This document shows positions 41,349 through 50,477 of a stretch of DNA of 64,000 bases, one piece after another. Numbering within the stretch: position 1 is the first letter of the stretch; each line of letters begins with the position of its first letter. Source of the DNA: Oscillibacter valericigenes Sjm18-20 (GTDB taxonomy: Bacteria; Bacillota; Clostridia; Oscillospirales; Oscillospiraceae); assembly GCA_000283575.1 (NCBI GenBank), contig AP012044.1:3038001-3102000 (forward strand), given 5' to 3'. A model generated the notes under the pieces. It saw nothing but the letters and a program-made list of their open reading frames with translations. It was not told the DNA's origin and searched no databases. Position numbers and translations under genes: made by a program.

Positions 41349-42480
41349 TTATGCAGCCAGGCCTCTGGCGGCCTGACAATACATGGCCGGCGGCAGGCCG
41401 CCGGGGTTAGCGGTGTAGATTCGCCGGCGGTTATAGTAGGTCATGATGTACCGGAACACGATGCTCTTAACCTGTGCCATGGGCATCCGCTCCGTCCGGA
41501 TTCGATAGAGTTTTTCTTTCTTCAACGTAGCAAAAAACTCTCCATCCTGGCGTTGTCGTAGCAGTGTCCCGTGCCGCTCATGCTTTGAACCGCGCCGTAT
41601 TGCGCCAGCACCTTTTGAAATGAGGAGCTGGTAAATTGGCTGCCGCGGTCGCTGTGCAGGGTCATTCCATAGGCTCCCTGCGCCTGGCAGGCAGACCGAA
41701 ACGCCCGGATACACAGCTCCTTCTTCATGTTGTCATCCATGGCAAGACCGACGATCTCTCCGTTATAACAGTCCAGAACTGCTGCCAGATACAGCTTGCC
41801 GTCCTGACACTGGATCTGCGTGATATCTGTCAGCCACTTCCGGTTAGGAGCGTCTGCGGTAAAATCCCGGTGAATCAGGTTCTCCGCCTTCTGCGCAGCC
41901 AAGTCTGCTTTTGTCAGACTGCTGGGGTGACGTGAAGAACGATGGAGCAAACCTCCCCGGTTCATGGCCCGCCGTACGCTGCTGCGGCTTACCGCAATAC
42001 CGCGCTGTGTAAGCGCCAGAAGGATTCGGCCAACGCCGTAGTTATCATTGTTTGGATTTTCTTTGTAAACCTCTCGTATTTTGACCAGAAGCAGCTGCCA
42101 CGGTTTTGGCTTGCCAGCCGACTGCAAAGAGCGGTAGTACCCGGATTCACTGACTTTCACAACCCGACACATGGTATGAATGCAGAACCGCTCACGGCGC
42201 AGCGTGATGTACTCATACAGCCGCTCCGGCTTTACCGTTTCCGGTCTTTGGCGAAAAACCCAGCGCATCCTTGAGAATCTCATTGGCTTTCCGCAGCTCG
42301 GCGATTTCCTTTATCAGCCGGCGTTCGTTCTCGGAAAGCGGCGCGTCGCGGCGAATGCCGCTGCCGACGAAGGCGTGGTCTCCGAATGCCTTTCGCTTTT
42401 GCCGCCACTCCGCATTGCTCGACAAGCATTCTCTTTTGATTGACATCCACAGGGATTGCCTCCCATCCGCAGAATTCTCA
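41349..42480 (-). pseudogene. IS150-like IS3-family transposase, frameshifted
   Basis: orfB part (42283 to 41525) has the integrase core: NRKWLTDITQIQCQDGKLYL, MTLHSDRGSQFTSSSFQKVL, and the DNARMESF catalytic Glu region. The A/T run at 41532-41537 is one base short, so the frame stops there; the rest (FATLKKEKLYRIRTERM...) continues in the next frame to 41349. The orfA part upstream (GDHAFVGSGIRRDAPLSENE) lacks its N-terminal helix-turn-helix. Insertion ends could not be defined. Confidence 0.8.
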
Positions 42481-42722
42481 ATTATTTTCACATTCAGTAT
42501 AACATATGAAAGTGCGCGTTGTAAAAAAATAATATATTTTAAAATTTTTGTCCGCTTTTTCGGTTTTTCAGGCACTATTATTATGAAGGGAAACCGAAAC
42601 CGACGATCCCATGCCACCGGGGGCACGAAAGGAGCGGACCAATGCAGTAAGTATTATAGCAAAGACATTTTGCATATCTCTATTCCGGCGGATTCTTTAC
42701 AAAATGAGAAAAGATGTATAAC

Positions 42723-43791
42723 ATGAAAAAGAAACTAATGAGTTTGGCCTTGGCGCTGGTCATGTGCATATCCCTGTGTGTTTCGGCGTTTGCATACGCT
42801 TCAGAGGTCTCCGATAAGGATCAAGCGATTGAACTCGGCGCAAATGATTCTTCAGTTTATTGAGCAGCGAGAGGCGGAGTATTACGACGTCAAAAGCGTT
42901 GATTTCGAGATTGGTGAAAGTGAATCTTCACCTGAGGGTCTCTCCTTCAATGTGATTGCTACAATCATGCATGAGTTAAAAGCAAAGAGCGCTGAAGGCC
43001 TGCCTTACGTACAGGGCATGCTGAGTGCGAAAGCGGCAGAGCCAGCGTTGGCCTCTGCCCAAGAAAGCGTGTTTGACGTGAAGGTGGCTCAGGTTGAATC
43101 CTATATCGGGGAAATAACAAGAATGAGCCTGTATTTTAACGTGACTGCTAACACGAACGGTTTAACTGGCTTGACGGAAAAGGATATTCAACTCTATGCG
43201 CTAGATAGTACCGACAATAAGGTTGCTATCACTGAGTTCAACACACCTTCCTTCAAGACGATGTTTAATCAAGGGTATGCCAATGTGGAAAGAACTTTTA
43301 TGGAAATTCGGGAAGCTGGAGAAAATTCTGCACGGGGAAGACTCGCAACCCCAATTTCGAATTATGACTCATACGATAGGCTTGCCGCGCGTGATTACGC
43401 CTACGATTGGTGGGGCCCAGAAGATTCCGACTACAATCCTGCGTATAGTAATTGGAACAGCCGTGGCGGCGATTGCGCCAACTTTGTATCTCAATGTATC
43501 AAAGCTGGAGGCGTCCCAACCGATAGCACGTGGTATAAGGATTCGGGCCCTTGGATTAGCACATCTAAACTCGCTAAGTACATGGTTAATAATGGATATG
43601 CGACTAAGGAAAGCTACTTGGACACAAACGCAGGAAATTTCGCAACAAAGCCTGGTCATTCTGTGCTGGTGTCTATCAACAATACCATTGATGTTTGTTA
43701 CACTGCACATAATCACAATCATCAGGATGCCCCGTTCAGTAGCACTGAATTGACCTCCACCTATACATTTTATGTGATAAAAAATTACTAA
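42723..43791 (+). pseudogene. Exported amidase-domain protein, frameshifted after the signal peptide
   Basis: ATG 42723 starts a good signal peptide (MKKKLMSLALALVMCISLCV, cleavage near AFA) that closes at a TGA at 42861-42863. The next frame carries the whole mature protein from about 42835: EQREAEYYDVKSV, a helical/beta middle, and a C-terminal amidase_6-type domain with RLAARDYAYDWW, the catalytic Cys in GGDCANFVSQCI and the His region VCYTAHNHNHQ. One base gained or lost between 42780 and 42860 explains it. Either a real mutation or a sequence error. Confidence 0.75.
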
Positions 43792-43823
43792 TTTACATCT
43801 CTTTTTAAGGGAATGATCATGGT

Positions 43824-44417
43824 ATGAAAAGCAATATACCTATTTTTGCAATTCTGATGATAATTTGCATTTTGACAATCGGTGGTTGCACGACGCAACA
43901 AGGTGAGAACGATCCATCGGATTCTATGATTTCTTCTGCGGCACCGACACAAACACCCCTGCCTAATTCAACGGCAAGTGTAGCATTGGAACAAGCAGTA
44001 TCAGATGCAATAATCTCTTACAACAGGGGGCGCTATAGGGGTGGCGATAAGCAGATGTTTGCCACTGAGTACCATGAGATACTCAAGACTGTGGTGCAGG
44101 ACAAATCTACTGAGGTATATTTGGTGGCCCTTTACGCCCAATACCAATTTGAGGAAGGCGAGGTAAAGCTAACAGGAGCAGGGTGCAACCCCTGTGTTAT
44201 CACCTTTGTAAGCGTCGATGGTGTGTACAGCGTCACTGATTATTGGGAACCAGAAGACGGTGAGAACTACGAAAGCTCACTCCGCAGTAGATTTCCGGAA
44301 GACATTTTGGAAAGTGGCACAGATTTTTCAGAGCCGAACCCTATGGAGATTTGCAATCAACGTGCAATAGACTATTTTGAGGAGCAAGGGGCCGTTTCGT
44401 CAGAACCTCGCACCTAG
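43824..44417 (+). CDS. Lipoprotein of unknown function
   Basis: 197 residues. Lipoprotein signal with lipobox LTIGGC (Cys at residue about 22), a Ser/Thr/Pro linker, and a globular domain (VSDAIISYNRGRYRGGDKQM, YLVALYAQYQFEEGEVKLTG). Partner of the preceding amidase gene by position, 32 bp away. No family can be named with confidence. Confidence 0.68.
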   Translation: MKSNIPIFAILMIICILTIGGCTTQQGENDPSDSMISSAAPTQTPLPNSTASVALEQAVSDAIISYNRGRYRGGDKQMFATEYHEILKTVVQDKSTEVYLVALYAQYQFEEGEVKLTGAGCNPCVITFVSVDGVYSVTDYWEPEDGENYESSLRSRFPEDILESGTDFSEPNPMEICNQRAIDYFEEQGAVSSEPRT

Positions 44418-44479
44418 TTGCCCTAAAAGGACACGTGGGGATGGTTCCACGAGTTAACCAGTTAATCTCAAACTAGGAA

Positions 44480-44518
44480 GAGATACCCGCACGGTAAAAT
44501 GTACGGGTATCTCTTTTT
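44480..44518 (+). terminator. Terminator after the lipoprotein gene
   Basis: GAGATACCCG (44480-44489) and CGGGTATCTC (44504-44513) with a loop of 14 nt, then TTTTT. Confidence 0.75.
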
Positions 44519-44569
44519 AAGACAGTCCGAATCGGACTGCTCTTTTCAACCAGATTTTCAGTCGAATAC

Positions 44570-44770
44570 GTCCGGCCTAGCGATGGCTGAGCCGGTAACG
44601 GCTTATCCCGTGACCACCACATCATTTCTCCCGCTGGAACAGTGGCAGACCAGTAGCCTGCCGTGCAACGTGCGGCCCACGACCATGCCGATATGAGATT
44701 CGTTCTCAAACAGCGTAAAATCTCCCGGCTGGGCAGCGCCTCTGCCCCTTGTCTCTATCTTGAGCTTTAG
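44570..44770 (-). pseudogene. NlpC/P60-type hydrolase fragment from a conjugative element
   Basis: Minus-strand reading GAAQPGDFTLFENESHIGMV then HGRLLVCHCSSGRNDVVVTG matches the second half of an NlpC/P60 (C40) domain, with the catalytic His in ESHIG and the terminal HCSSGxNxVVVT block seen in the wall hydrolases of CTn elements. No start, no catalytic Cys. The same type of gene is what is missing between VirB4 and DUF4315 in the outer element. Confidence 0.55.
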
Positions 44771-44798
44771 TGTGAACCCCGGAAAACACGCAAATGGA

Positions 44799-44883
44799 AA
44801 GCAGGGCAAGTGTAGCCACACTTGCTATTTTCGCCGCCCTTCCGGCTGCAAAAATGCTTGTTGGGGAGCCTCCCCAAACCCGG
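44799..44883. repeat. Conserved intergenic element, copy B (oriT-like candidate)
   Basis: GCAAGTGTAGCCACACTTGC at 44806-44825 and the GGGGAGCCTCCCC stem, collinear with copy A at 19198-19273 and again followed by a palindromic repeat. Here no relaxase gene is next to it, so it is a relic of a second element. Confidence 0.5.
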
Positions 44884-44906
44884 CTTCGGGACAAAATGTC
44901 CCGAAA
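44884..44906. repeat. Palindromic repeat, copy 10
   Basis: CTTCGGGACAAAATGTCCCG plus AAA. About 35 bp past the stop of the PfpI-like gene and next to the oriT-like copy B. Confidence 0.85.
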
Positions 44907-44940
44907 TTTTTTTGTCTGCGTCACGGGCTATCGCTCCTGT

Positions 44941-45585
44941 TTATAGCGCTGCAGAATTTGAGGATGGCAGTGTTTGCATGAGCGCATAGAAGCATTCGGG
45001 TTTGCCGGTGCTGAAGTATTCATACCAGGCTTCCAGCGTGTCCTCTTGGAAAACACCCAAATGCTCAATAATCTGCTTTGCCCATGCAAGTCCTCCGGTG
45101 GAACCTGCGGTAATTAGATTGCCATCCGCCACAGACTGCTCATCCACATAGAAACTCGTCCCTTTGTAGCCGGGAGCAAACATCTCCAGGAATCCCGGCC
45201 CGTTGCTGGTATGGGGACGGCTGTCCAGCAGCCCGGCACCTGCAAGGGCTGCTGTCGCCCCGCAGATTGCGCACACGGTTCCTCCCGCCGAAAGCAATTC
45301 ACTTGCTTTCGCAAGTACCGCGCCGTGTCTTGGGTCGTTCCATGTGTTTGCCCCTGGAAGCAGCAACACGCTGTTTTCATTCACAGCAATATTTTCGATC
45401 AGGCAGTCAGGAGTAACCGCCAGCCCGCCCATGGTTTTGACCGTCGCTTTGGAGTCTCTGACCGTTTTGAGCGTTACACCCGGCGCGTTCTTTTTGAAAA
45501 ACCGCCCGGAATTCAGCTCCGCAGTCACATAGCCCAGCTCCCAGTCGGCCAGCGTGTCAAGGACGTAAACATAGACTTTATACAT
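44941..45585 (-). CDS. DJ-1/PfpI family protein
   Basis: 214 residues from ATG 45585 (AGTGGAGGAAGAACC upstream). The PfpI/GATase1-like core is seen: VYVYVLDTLADWELGYV at the start, LLLPGANTW, and the nucleophile elbow GGTVCAICGATAALAGAGLL with the reactive Cys. Such proteins are cysteine-dependent hydrolases or stress proteins of mostly unknown substrate. Divergent from a WYL regulator with a shared palindromic operator between. Confidence 0.85.
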   Translation of the reverse strand: MYKVYVYVLDTLADWELGYVTAELNSGRFFKKNAPGVTLKTVRDSKATVKTMGGLAVTPDCLIENIAVNENSVLLLPGANTWNDPRHGAVLAKASELLSAGGTVCAICGATAALAGAGLLDSRPHTSNGPGFLEMFAPGYKGTSFYVDEQSVADGNLITAGSTGGLAWAKQIIEHLGVFQEDTLEAWYEYFSTGKPECFYALMQTLPSSNSAAL

Positions 45586-45631
45586 GGTTCTTCCTCCACT
45601 TTTATTGTTCTGTTGATTTATCCGTGTTCTT

Positions 45632-45654
45632 ATTGTACGATACAATTGTTGACA
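45632..45654. promoter_or_regulatory. Operator-like palindrome in the PfpI/WYL divergent promoter
   Basis: ATTGTACGATACAAT (45632-45646), a 6-3-6 palindrome, followed at once by TTGACA (45648-45653), a -35 box toward the WYL regulator. A natural site for the regulator to control both genes. Confidence 0.55.
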
Positions 45655-45695
45655 GCTTTATGGCAACAATCAAAAATCGGAAAGATGGCGGCTTG

Positions 45696-46625
45696 ATGAA
45701 GGTAGACCGACTTGTCAGCATAATCATGATACTTCTTGAAAAAGATCGGATCGGCGCACAGGAGTTGGCGGAACGGTTTGAGGTTTCGCCCCGGACGATC
45801 TACCGTGACATTGACGCCATCAACATGGCGGGCATTCCCGTCCGTTCTGTTTCCGGCGTGGGCGGTGGCTTTGAGATCATGCCAGACTACAAGGTTGAGA
45901 AAAAGGTGTTTTCCGCCGCCGACCTCTCCGCAATTCTGACTGGGCTTTCCGGCCTTTCCGGCATGATGCAGGGAGCCGAGTTGATAAACGCCCTTGCGAA
46001 AGTCAGGAGCTTTATCCCAGCGGACAAGGCAAGAGACATCGAATTGAAGGCCAACCAAATCTGCATTGATCTCAGCCCGTGGGCGGGCAACCGAAATATG
46101 CAGCCTTATTTGGACCTTATAAAAACAGCGCTGCGGGAGAGCAGGCTACTGACCTTCGCGTATGCCGACCAGCACGGAAACGAGACCGCCCGAACCGTGG
46201 AGCCGTACCAGCTTGTGCTGAAAGGCAGTCATTGGTATTTGCAGGGCTACTGCCGGATGCGTCAGGATTATCGCCTGTTCAGGCTCTCCCGCATGGCGGC
46301 GCTGCAAATACAGGACGAGACCTTCGCGCCGCGGGCGTATCAGACGCCGCTTCTGGACTTTTCGGAAGCTTTGGAGACAGTACAGACGGAGATTATCATT
46401 CGTATTCATCGGTCTGTAATGGATCAGGTGCTGGACTTTTGTGACTACGGTCACTTCACGCCCGACGACGCAGAGCACTACATCGTCCGATTCCCATTCG
46501 TCGAGAACGATTATTACTACAACATTCTTTTCAGCCTGGGTGATTCCTGCGAGTGTCTCGAGCCGCAGCATGTCCGGACGGAGATGAAGCGCAGAATCGA
46601 TAAAATGGTGCGCTTGTATTCGTGA
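45696..46625 (+). CDS. WYL-domain HTH transcriptional regulator (YafY-like)
   Basis: 309 residues from ATG 45696. N-terminal winged helix (MKVDRLVSIIMILLEKDRIG, LAERFEVSPRTIYRDIDAIN), then the WYL domain with VEPYQLVLKGSHWYLQGYCR and RLFRLSRMAAL, and a WCX tail. WYL regulators bind small molecules or nucleic acids. Divergent partner: the PfpI-like gene. Confidence 0.9.
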   Translation: MKVDRLVSIIMILLEKDRIGAQELAERFEVSPRTIYRDIDAINMAGIPVRSVSGVGGGFEIMPDYKVEKKVFSAADLSAILTGLSGLSGMMQGAELINALAKVRSFIPADKARDIELKANQICIDLSPWAGNRNMQPYLDLIKTALRESRLLTFAYADQHGNETARTVEPYQLVLKGSHWYLQGYCRMRQDYRLFRLSRMAALQIQDETFAPRAYQTPLLDFSEALETVQTEIIIRIHRSVMDQVLDFCDYGHFTPDDAEHYIVRFPFVENDYYYNILFSLGDSCECLEPQHVRTEMKRRIDKMVRLYS

Positions 46626-46682
46626 GTGATTTTGCCGCAACAGGCTCGGCAAAGCATGGTAGAATATAGAAAAAGGGCGGTG

Positions 46683-47253
46683 ATGTCAGTGATAAAAAAT
46701 ATTGCGAATCTTCTCACCACCTCACGGTTCTTATTCACAGTCGGGATGACGCTGACCGCCCCGTTTTCCGCCGCTTTCCGGGTCTGCTATCTTGCCTGCG
46801 GGATTAGCGATCTGCTGGACGGCGCGGTTGCCCGTAGGCTGCATATTCAGAGCGTGGCCGGCGCAAAGCTGGACAGCGCCGCAGATCTCGCCTTTGCTGC
46901 GGCAATTGCTGTGGTGGTTGTGCGAATTCTTCAGCTTCCCGCGTGGCTCTGGATCTGTGCCGGGTGCATTGCGGGTGCGGCTTACGAGCTATGTCGGGGG
47001 TCTTGCAAAATACCACGCCTTTTCTGCCCTGCACACTTATGCAAACAAGGCGACAGGCGCACTGATTTTTGCGTTTCCGCTGTTGTATGCGACTTTTGGA
47101 CTGACCGTGTCCGGCGCGCTCTTAGGTGCGGCGGCACTTTTCTCGTCCGTGGAGGAGCTTGCAATCACTGCGAAATCTCCCACGCTGAACCGGGACTGCA
47201 GAGGGCTGTATCGAATAAAACACAATTCGGAGTCAAAAAGGAGGGTTGAGTGA
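46683..47253 (+). pseudogene. CDP-alcohol phosphatidyltransferase, frameshifted
   Basis: From ATG 46683 the frame has the full family motif DG(x2)AR(x8)G(x3)D(x3)D: DLLDGAVARRLHIQSVAGAK followed by LDSAADLAF. After IAGA near 46975 the protein continues one frame over: TSYVGGLAKYHAFSALHTYA, NKATGALIFAFPLLYAT, ending at 47253. The restored protein would be about 189 residues, the usual size. A single-base loss or sequence error is enough. The end overlaps the DUF3795 start. Confidence 0.8.
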
Positions 47254-47810
47254 TGGCGGGTGAAATTACGAGAGACATTGCCAATCCATACGGATACTGC
47301 GGGATGCCCTGTGCGCTGTGCAGCCGATATCGGACGGAGGGAAAAAGCCGCTGCCCCGGCTGCTCCTGCGATGGATACTACACCGATGCCTGCAAGGTAC
47401 ATCATTGCTGTCGGGATCGCGGCCTTGCGCACTGCGGCGCGTGTCCGGACTATCTCTGTCGGCGGCTTGGCAGCATGAGCGACTTCCGAGACTTGAACAC
47501 CGGCCATGTGAAGCCGCGCACCTGCACTTTGATTGCGGCGCAGGGCTTTGACATCTGGTATCGGGACTACGCTGAAAAAGCAGCGCTGCTTACTACTGCG
47601 CTCAGGAAATATAACGGCGGACACATGAAACGATTTCTCTGTGAATTGTTCATTCATAGAGATTTGGACGCACTGCAAACGCTGATGTGCCGTGCTGAGC
47701 GCATCAGTGGCACGCCGAAAGAGGCAGGCAAATCTTTTCGTGCGTTGGCAGAAGCGCTGGATATTGAAACGCTCCCAAGCAATCCGATTGACCAGCGGAC
47801 GAAAAAATAA
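47253..47810 (+). CDS. DUF3795 family cysteine-rich protein
   Basis: 185 residues from ATG 47253, overlapping the previous stop (TGATG), with AAGGAGGG upstream. Cysteine pattern typical of DUF3795: YCGMPCALCSRYR, CPGCSCDGYYTDACKVHHCC, HCGACPDYLC, suggesting metal or Fe-S binding. Family function unknown. Coupled to the phosphatidyltransferase gene. Confidence 0.82.
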   Translation: MAGEITRDIANPYGYCGMPCALCSRYRTEGKSRCPGCSCDGYYTDACKVHHCCRDRGLAHCGACPDYLCRRLGSMSDFRDLNTGHVKPRTCTLIAAQGFDIWYRDYAEKAALLTTALRKYNGGHMKRFLCELFIHRDLDALQTLMCRAERISGTPKEAGKSFRALAEALDIETLPSNPIDQRTKK

Positions 47811-47886
47811 AATTCCGATCTGTTTCTTGTAACGAATTGCTCCGTTTCAGTATAAATGGGTGACCAACGTGAAAGGAGGAGCGCCG

Positions 47887-48366
47887 ATGCCGTCCATGGA
47901 CGAAATATACCGTGAGCATTCCAAGACCATCTATCGCTACCTTCTTTCTCTTACGCACGACGCGGACGTGTCCGAGGAACTGACGCAGGAAACCTTCTAT
48001 CAGGCTGTGAAAAGCATCGACCGATATGACGGAAGTTGCAAGATGACCACCTGGCTGTGCGCCATCGCGAAAAATTCTCTGGCGGTCAACCGCCGAAAGC
48101 ATCCCTCAACAGACGAACTGAGCGAGTTTTCCGGCACTGCCGCTTCCGCGGAATCAGAGACGCTAAACGCGCTGGGGCAGGTCGAGTTGATGCGCGCTCT
48201 GCACGCACTTGCCGGCGACACGCGGGAGGTCATGTATCTGCGTCTGCTGGGCGGGCTCAGCTTCCGTGAGATCGGAGACATCCTGTCCCGCACGGAAAAC
48301 TGGGCGCGGGTCACCTACTACCGCGGGCGTGAAAAGCTGAAGGGGGAGCTAGATTCAGATGGATAA
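47887..48366 (+). CDS. ECF-type sigma factor
   Basis: 159 residues from ATG 47887 (AAAGGAGGAG upstream). Region 2: ADVSEELTQETFYQAVKSID, with MTTWLCAIAKN; region 4: TREVMYLRLLGGLSFREIGD, then ENWARVTYYRGREKLK. Overlaps the anti-sigma gene by 8 bp. A classic sigma/anti-sigma pair, with membrane sensing by the partner. Confidence 0.9.
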   Translation: MPSMDEIYREHSKTIYRYLLSLTHDADVSEELTQETFYQAVKSIDRYDGSCKMTTWLCAIAKNSLAVNRRKHPSTDELSEFSGTAASAESETLNALGQVELMRALHALAGDTREVMYLRLLGGLSFREIGDILSRTENWARVTYYRGREKLKGELDSDG

Positions 48367-49324
48367 GAAGCTGGACTGCGCGATTGTGCGCGACCTGCTG
48401 CCGTCCTATGTGGATGGACTGAGCAGCGATATTACAAATCAGGCGATAGAGGAGCACCTCGGGGGTTGCCCCGACTGTGCGGAGGCTCTGCGGCGGATGC
48501 GGGAGCCGGCCGCCGAGAAGTCTCCCCCGTCCCCCGAGGTGGACTACCTCAAAAAGGTGCGCCGCCGCAGCACCGGGCGGTCGCTCATAATCGGCATTGT
48601 TCTAATGCTGATCGGCATGACGCTGATGTCCTTCCGCATTTTCTATGTGGGCAGCGCGGCGGATGCCAGTGACGTGGCCTGCCATGTCACGGTAGAGGGC
48701 GACACAGTAACCGTCAGCGGTACGCTGACCAGCAGCGGACTTGGCATTTCCCGTATGACCTTTTCCGACAGCAGCGGCATGGTGCAGATGAAGGTTTCCA
48801 CCGCTCCAAAAGCATTCTTCAATCATGGTGATTTCACCGCCTCCTACACTGCGGGGGGCGATGTGGGGCAGGTGCGCATCGACGATCTGATCCTTTGGGA
48901 GAACGGCACGGCAATCAGCAATACGGCGGCTCAGCTTTTTCAGGCGATGAATCCCTTTGTGGGTGATATGCCGTCTAACAGTAAAATCGCGGCGATCCTC
49001 GGCGTGTCCGACCAGTTTGGGCCGTATACAAATGAGCTTCAAACCTCCACGGAGCCCTACGGCTGGACGCTGTGTCTGGAGACGGACATCCCGCAGGATG
49101 AGGAGCGCGCCGCGCAGGATAGTATGGCTGCCGACTCCTATGTGATGCTGGCGACCATCGGCAATCTCAGCTATGTCACATGGGAATACCAAGTGGACGG
49201 AAATGCGCAGGAATACACCGTCACGGCGGAGGATGCTGCGGCGTATGCGGGCATGGACATCAAGGCGTGTGCCCAGTCCGCATCCCAGCTGCAAACGCTG
49301 CTGGAGAGCCTCGGCATCAAGTGA
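48359..49324 (+). CDS. Anti-sigma factor with zinc finger and DUF4825-like outside domain
   Basis: 321 residues. N-terminal zf-HC2 anti-sigma domain (CAIVRDLLPSYVDGLSSD, HLGGCPDCAEALR, the HxxxCxxC zinc site), one membrane segment near residue 76-98 (SLIIGIVLMLIGMTLMSF), and an outside domain of about 220 residues. It should hold the upstream sigma factor until a surface signal is sensed. Confidence 0.87.
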   Translation: MDKKLDCAIVRDLLPSYVDGLSSDITNQAIEEHLGGCPDCAEALRRMREPAAEKSPPSPEVDYLKKVRRRSTGRSLIIGIVLMLIGMTLMSFRIFYVGSAADASDVACHVTVEGDTVTVSGTLTSSGLGISRMTFSDSSGMVQMKVSTAPKAFFNHGDFTASYTAGGDVGQVRIDDLILWENGTAISNTAAQLFQAMNPFVGDMPSNSKIAAILGVSDQFGPYTNELQTSTEPYGWTLCLETDIPQDEERAAQDSMAADSYVMLATIGNLSYVTWEYQVDGNAQEYTVTAEDAAAYAGMDIKACAQSASQLQTLLESLGIK

Positions 49325-49447
49325 GCGGGCGTGAGGGAAACGCTGATTGAGAAAGACGACCTGAAGCTATCAGCACGGGCTCTACGGAGCGTTGATTGGC
49401 ACTGCGTCCTTTGCGTGGTATGGTATTTGTGAAGGAGTTGATGCAGC
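49325..49447. other. Intergenic region
   Basis: Promoter-sized gap before the CatA-like gene; no feature stands out. Confidence 0.4.
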
Positions 49448-50104
49448 GTGTTGTTTACACCTATCGATCTGCAAAACTGGCCGCGAGGACAGATGTTTTA
49501 TTATTTTTCCACGATGGCTCCAACGGGCTATTCCATGACGGTAAATGTGGATGTGACCGAGCTGCGCTGGGCAGCAAAAGAAGCCGGGATCAAATTCTTC
49601 CCGGCCTATCTGTGGCTGGTCACCAAAAATCTCAACGAACAGATGGAATTCAAGGTGGCAGAACGGGACGGGGTGCTGGGGTACTACGATACCCTGACGC
49701 CGCTGTATGCGTCCTTTCACGAGGACGACCATACCTTTTCCCTGATGTGGACGGAGTATCGGGAGCGCTTTTCAGACTTTTACAGGTTGTACCTCGCAAA
49801 TCAAAAGCAATTCGGCGCTGCCCACGGTGTGCTCTGCCAGAGCCAGACGCCGCCTCCGGCCAACGCCTATACGGTTTCCTGCATCCCATGGGTACAGTTT
49901 CAGCATTTTGCCGTTCACAGTTACGAGAACAAGCCCTACTATTTCCCCTCTGTGGAGGCGGGGAAATTCTTTGAACGGGACGGACGAATCCTGATGCCGC
50001 TGTCGCTGACCTGCCATCATGCCACCACGGACGGCTGGCATGTGAGTCGCTTTTTGGAGGTGCTGAACGCCGATCTGTCTCATCCGGAGCGAATTTTGGG
50101 ATGA
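49448..50104 (+). CDS. CatA-like chloramphenicol acetyltransferase family protein
   Basis: 218 residues from GTG 49448 (AAGGAG 10 nt upstream). Family pattern: NWPRGQMFYYFSTMAPTGYS at the start and the catalytic motif HHATTDGWHVSRF near the end, corresponding to the HHxxxDG of CatA enzymes. Overall length is right for CatA. Many clostridial homologues do not give chloramphenicol resistance; activity here is untested. Confidence 0.82.
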   Translation: MLFTPIDLQNWPRGQMFYYFSTMAPTGYSMTVNVDVTELRWAAKEAGIKFFPAYLWLVTKNLNEQMEFKVAERDGVLGYYDTLTPLYASFHEDDHTFSLMWTEYRERFSDFYRLYLANQKQFGAAHGVLCQSQTPPPANAYTVSCIPWVQFQHFAVHSYENKPYYFPSVEAGKFFERDGRILMPLSLTCHHATTDGWHVSRFLEVLNADLSHPERILG

Positions 50105-50131
50105 TCTTCAGGCAGATAAAGGAGAACGGAA

Positions 50132-50443
50132 ATGAAAGAGTTTTTGACGGCGGCACTGCCGTGGGTCGTAATTGGCGTCTGCGTGGCGCTGCTGGCGGTC
50201 AACCGCAAAAAGCAAAAGGCGAACAAGGAAAACCGGCGGGCGAAAGATGACAAATCCGACGAGAACCACATGACGGACGGCATGTGCGCTGGCGCGGCCT
50301 TCGGGAGCTCCGGGATCGTTGACCTCGCCACCAGCATCAGCCTTTCCATTTATCAGGGAGAAGACTATAGAACGATCATGCAAAAAGGCACAGATTCCGG
50401 CGATTGGAAACCGATTGACTGGATACCAAGCTCCGCTCACTGA
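50132..50443 (+). CDS. Small membrane-anchored hypothetical protein
   Basis: 103 residues. One N-terminal membrane helix (LPWVVIGVCVALLAV), a very basic/charged segment (NRKKQKANKENRRAKDDKSD), then a globular end with GEDYRTIMQKGTDSG. GGAGAACGG precedes the ATG. A decayed relative of the N-terminus is at 52720-52830. Function unknown. Confidence 0.65.
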   Translation: MKEFLTAALPWVVIGVCVALLAVNRKKQKANKENRRAKDDKSDENHMTDGMCAGAAFGSSGIVDLATSISLSIYQGEDYRTIMQKGTDSGDWKPIDWIPSSAH

Positions 50444-50477
50444 AATCCAGTTTACGAAGAAAGAAGGAACAATACTG

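Noticed and set aside
14473..44906. Palindromic repeats as a CRISPR array
   Set aside because: Copies are kilobases apart, in both orientations, without regular spacers and without cas genes.
45624..45695. Longer WYL regulator starting at 45624
   Set aside because: It would run through the palindromic operator and -35 box; ATG 45696 begins exactly at the conserved family start.
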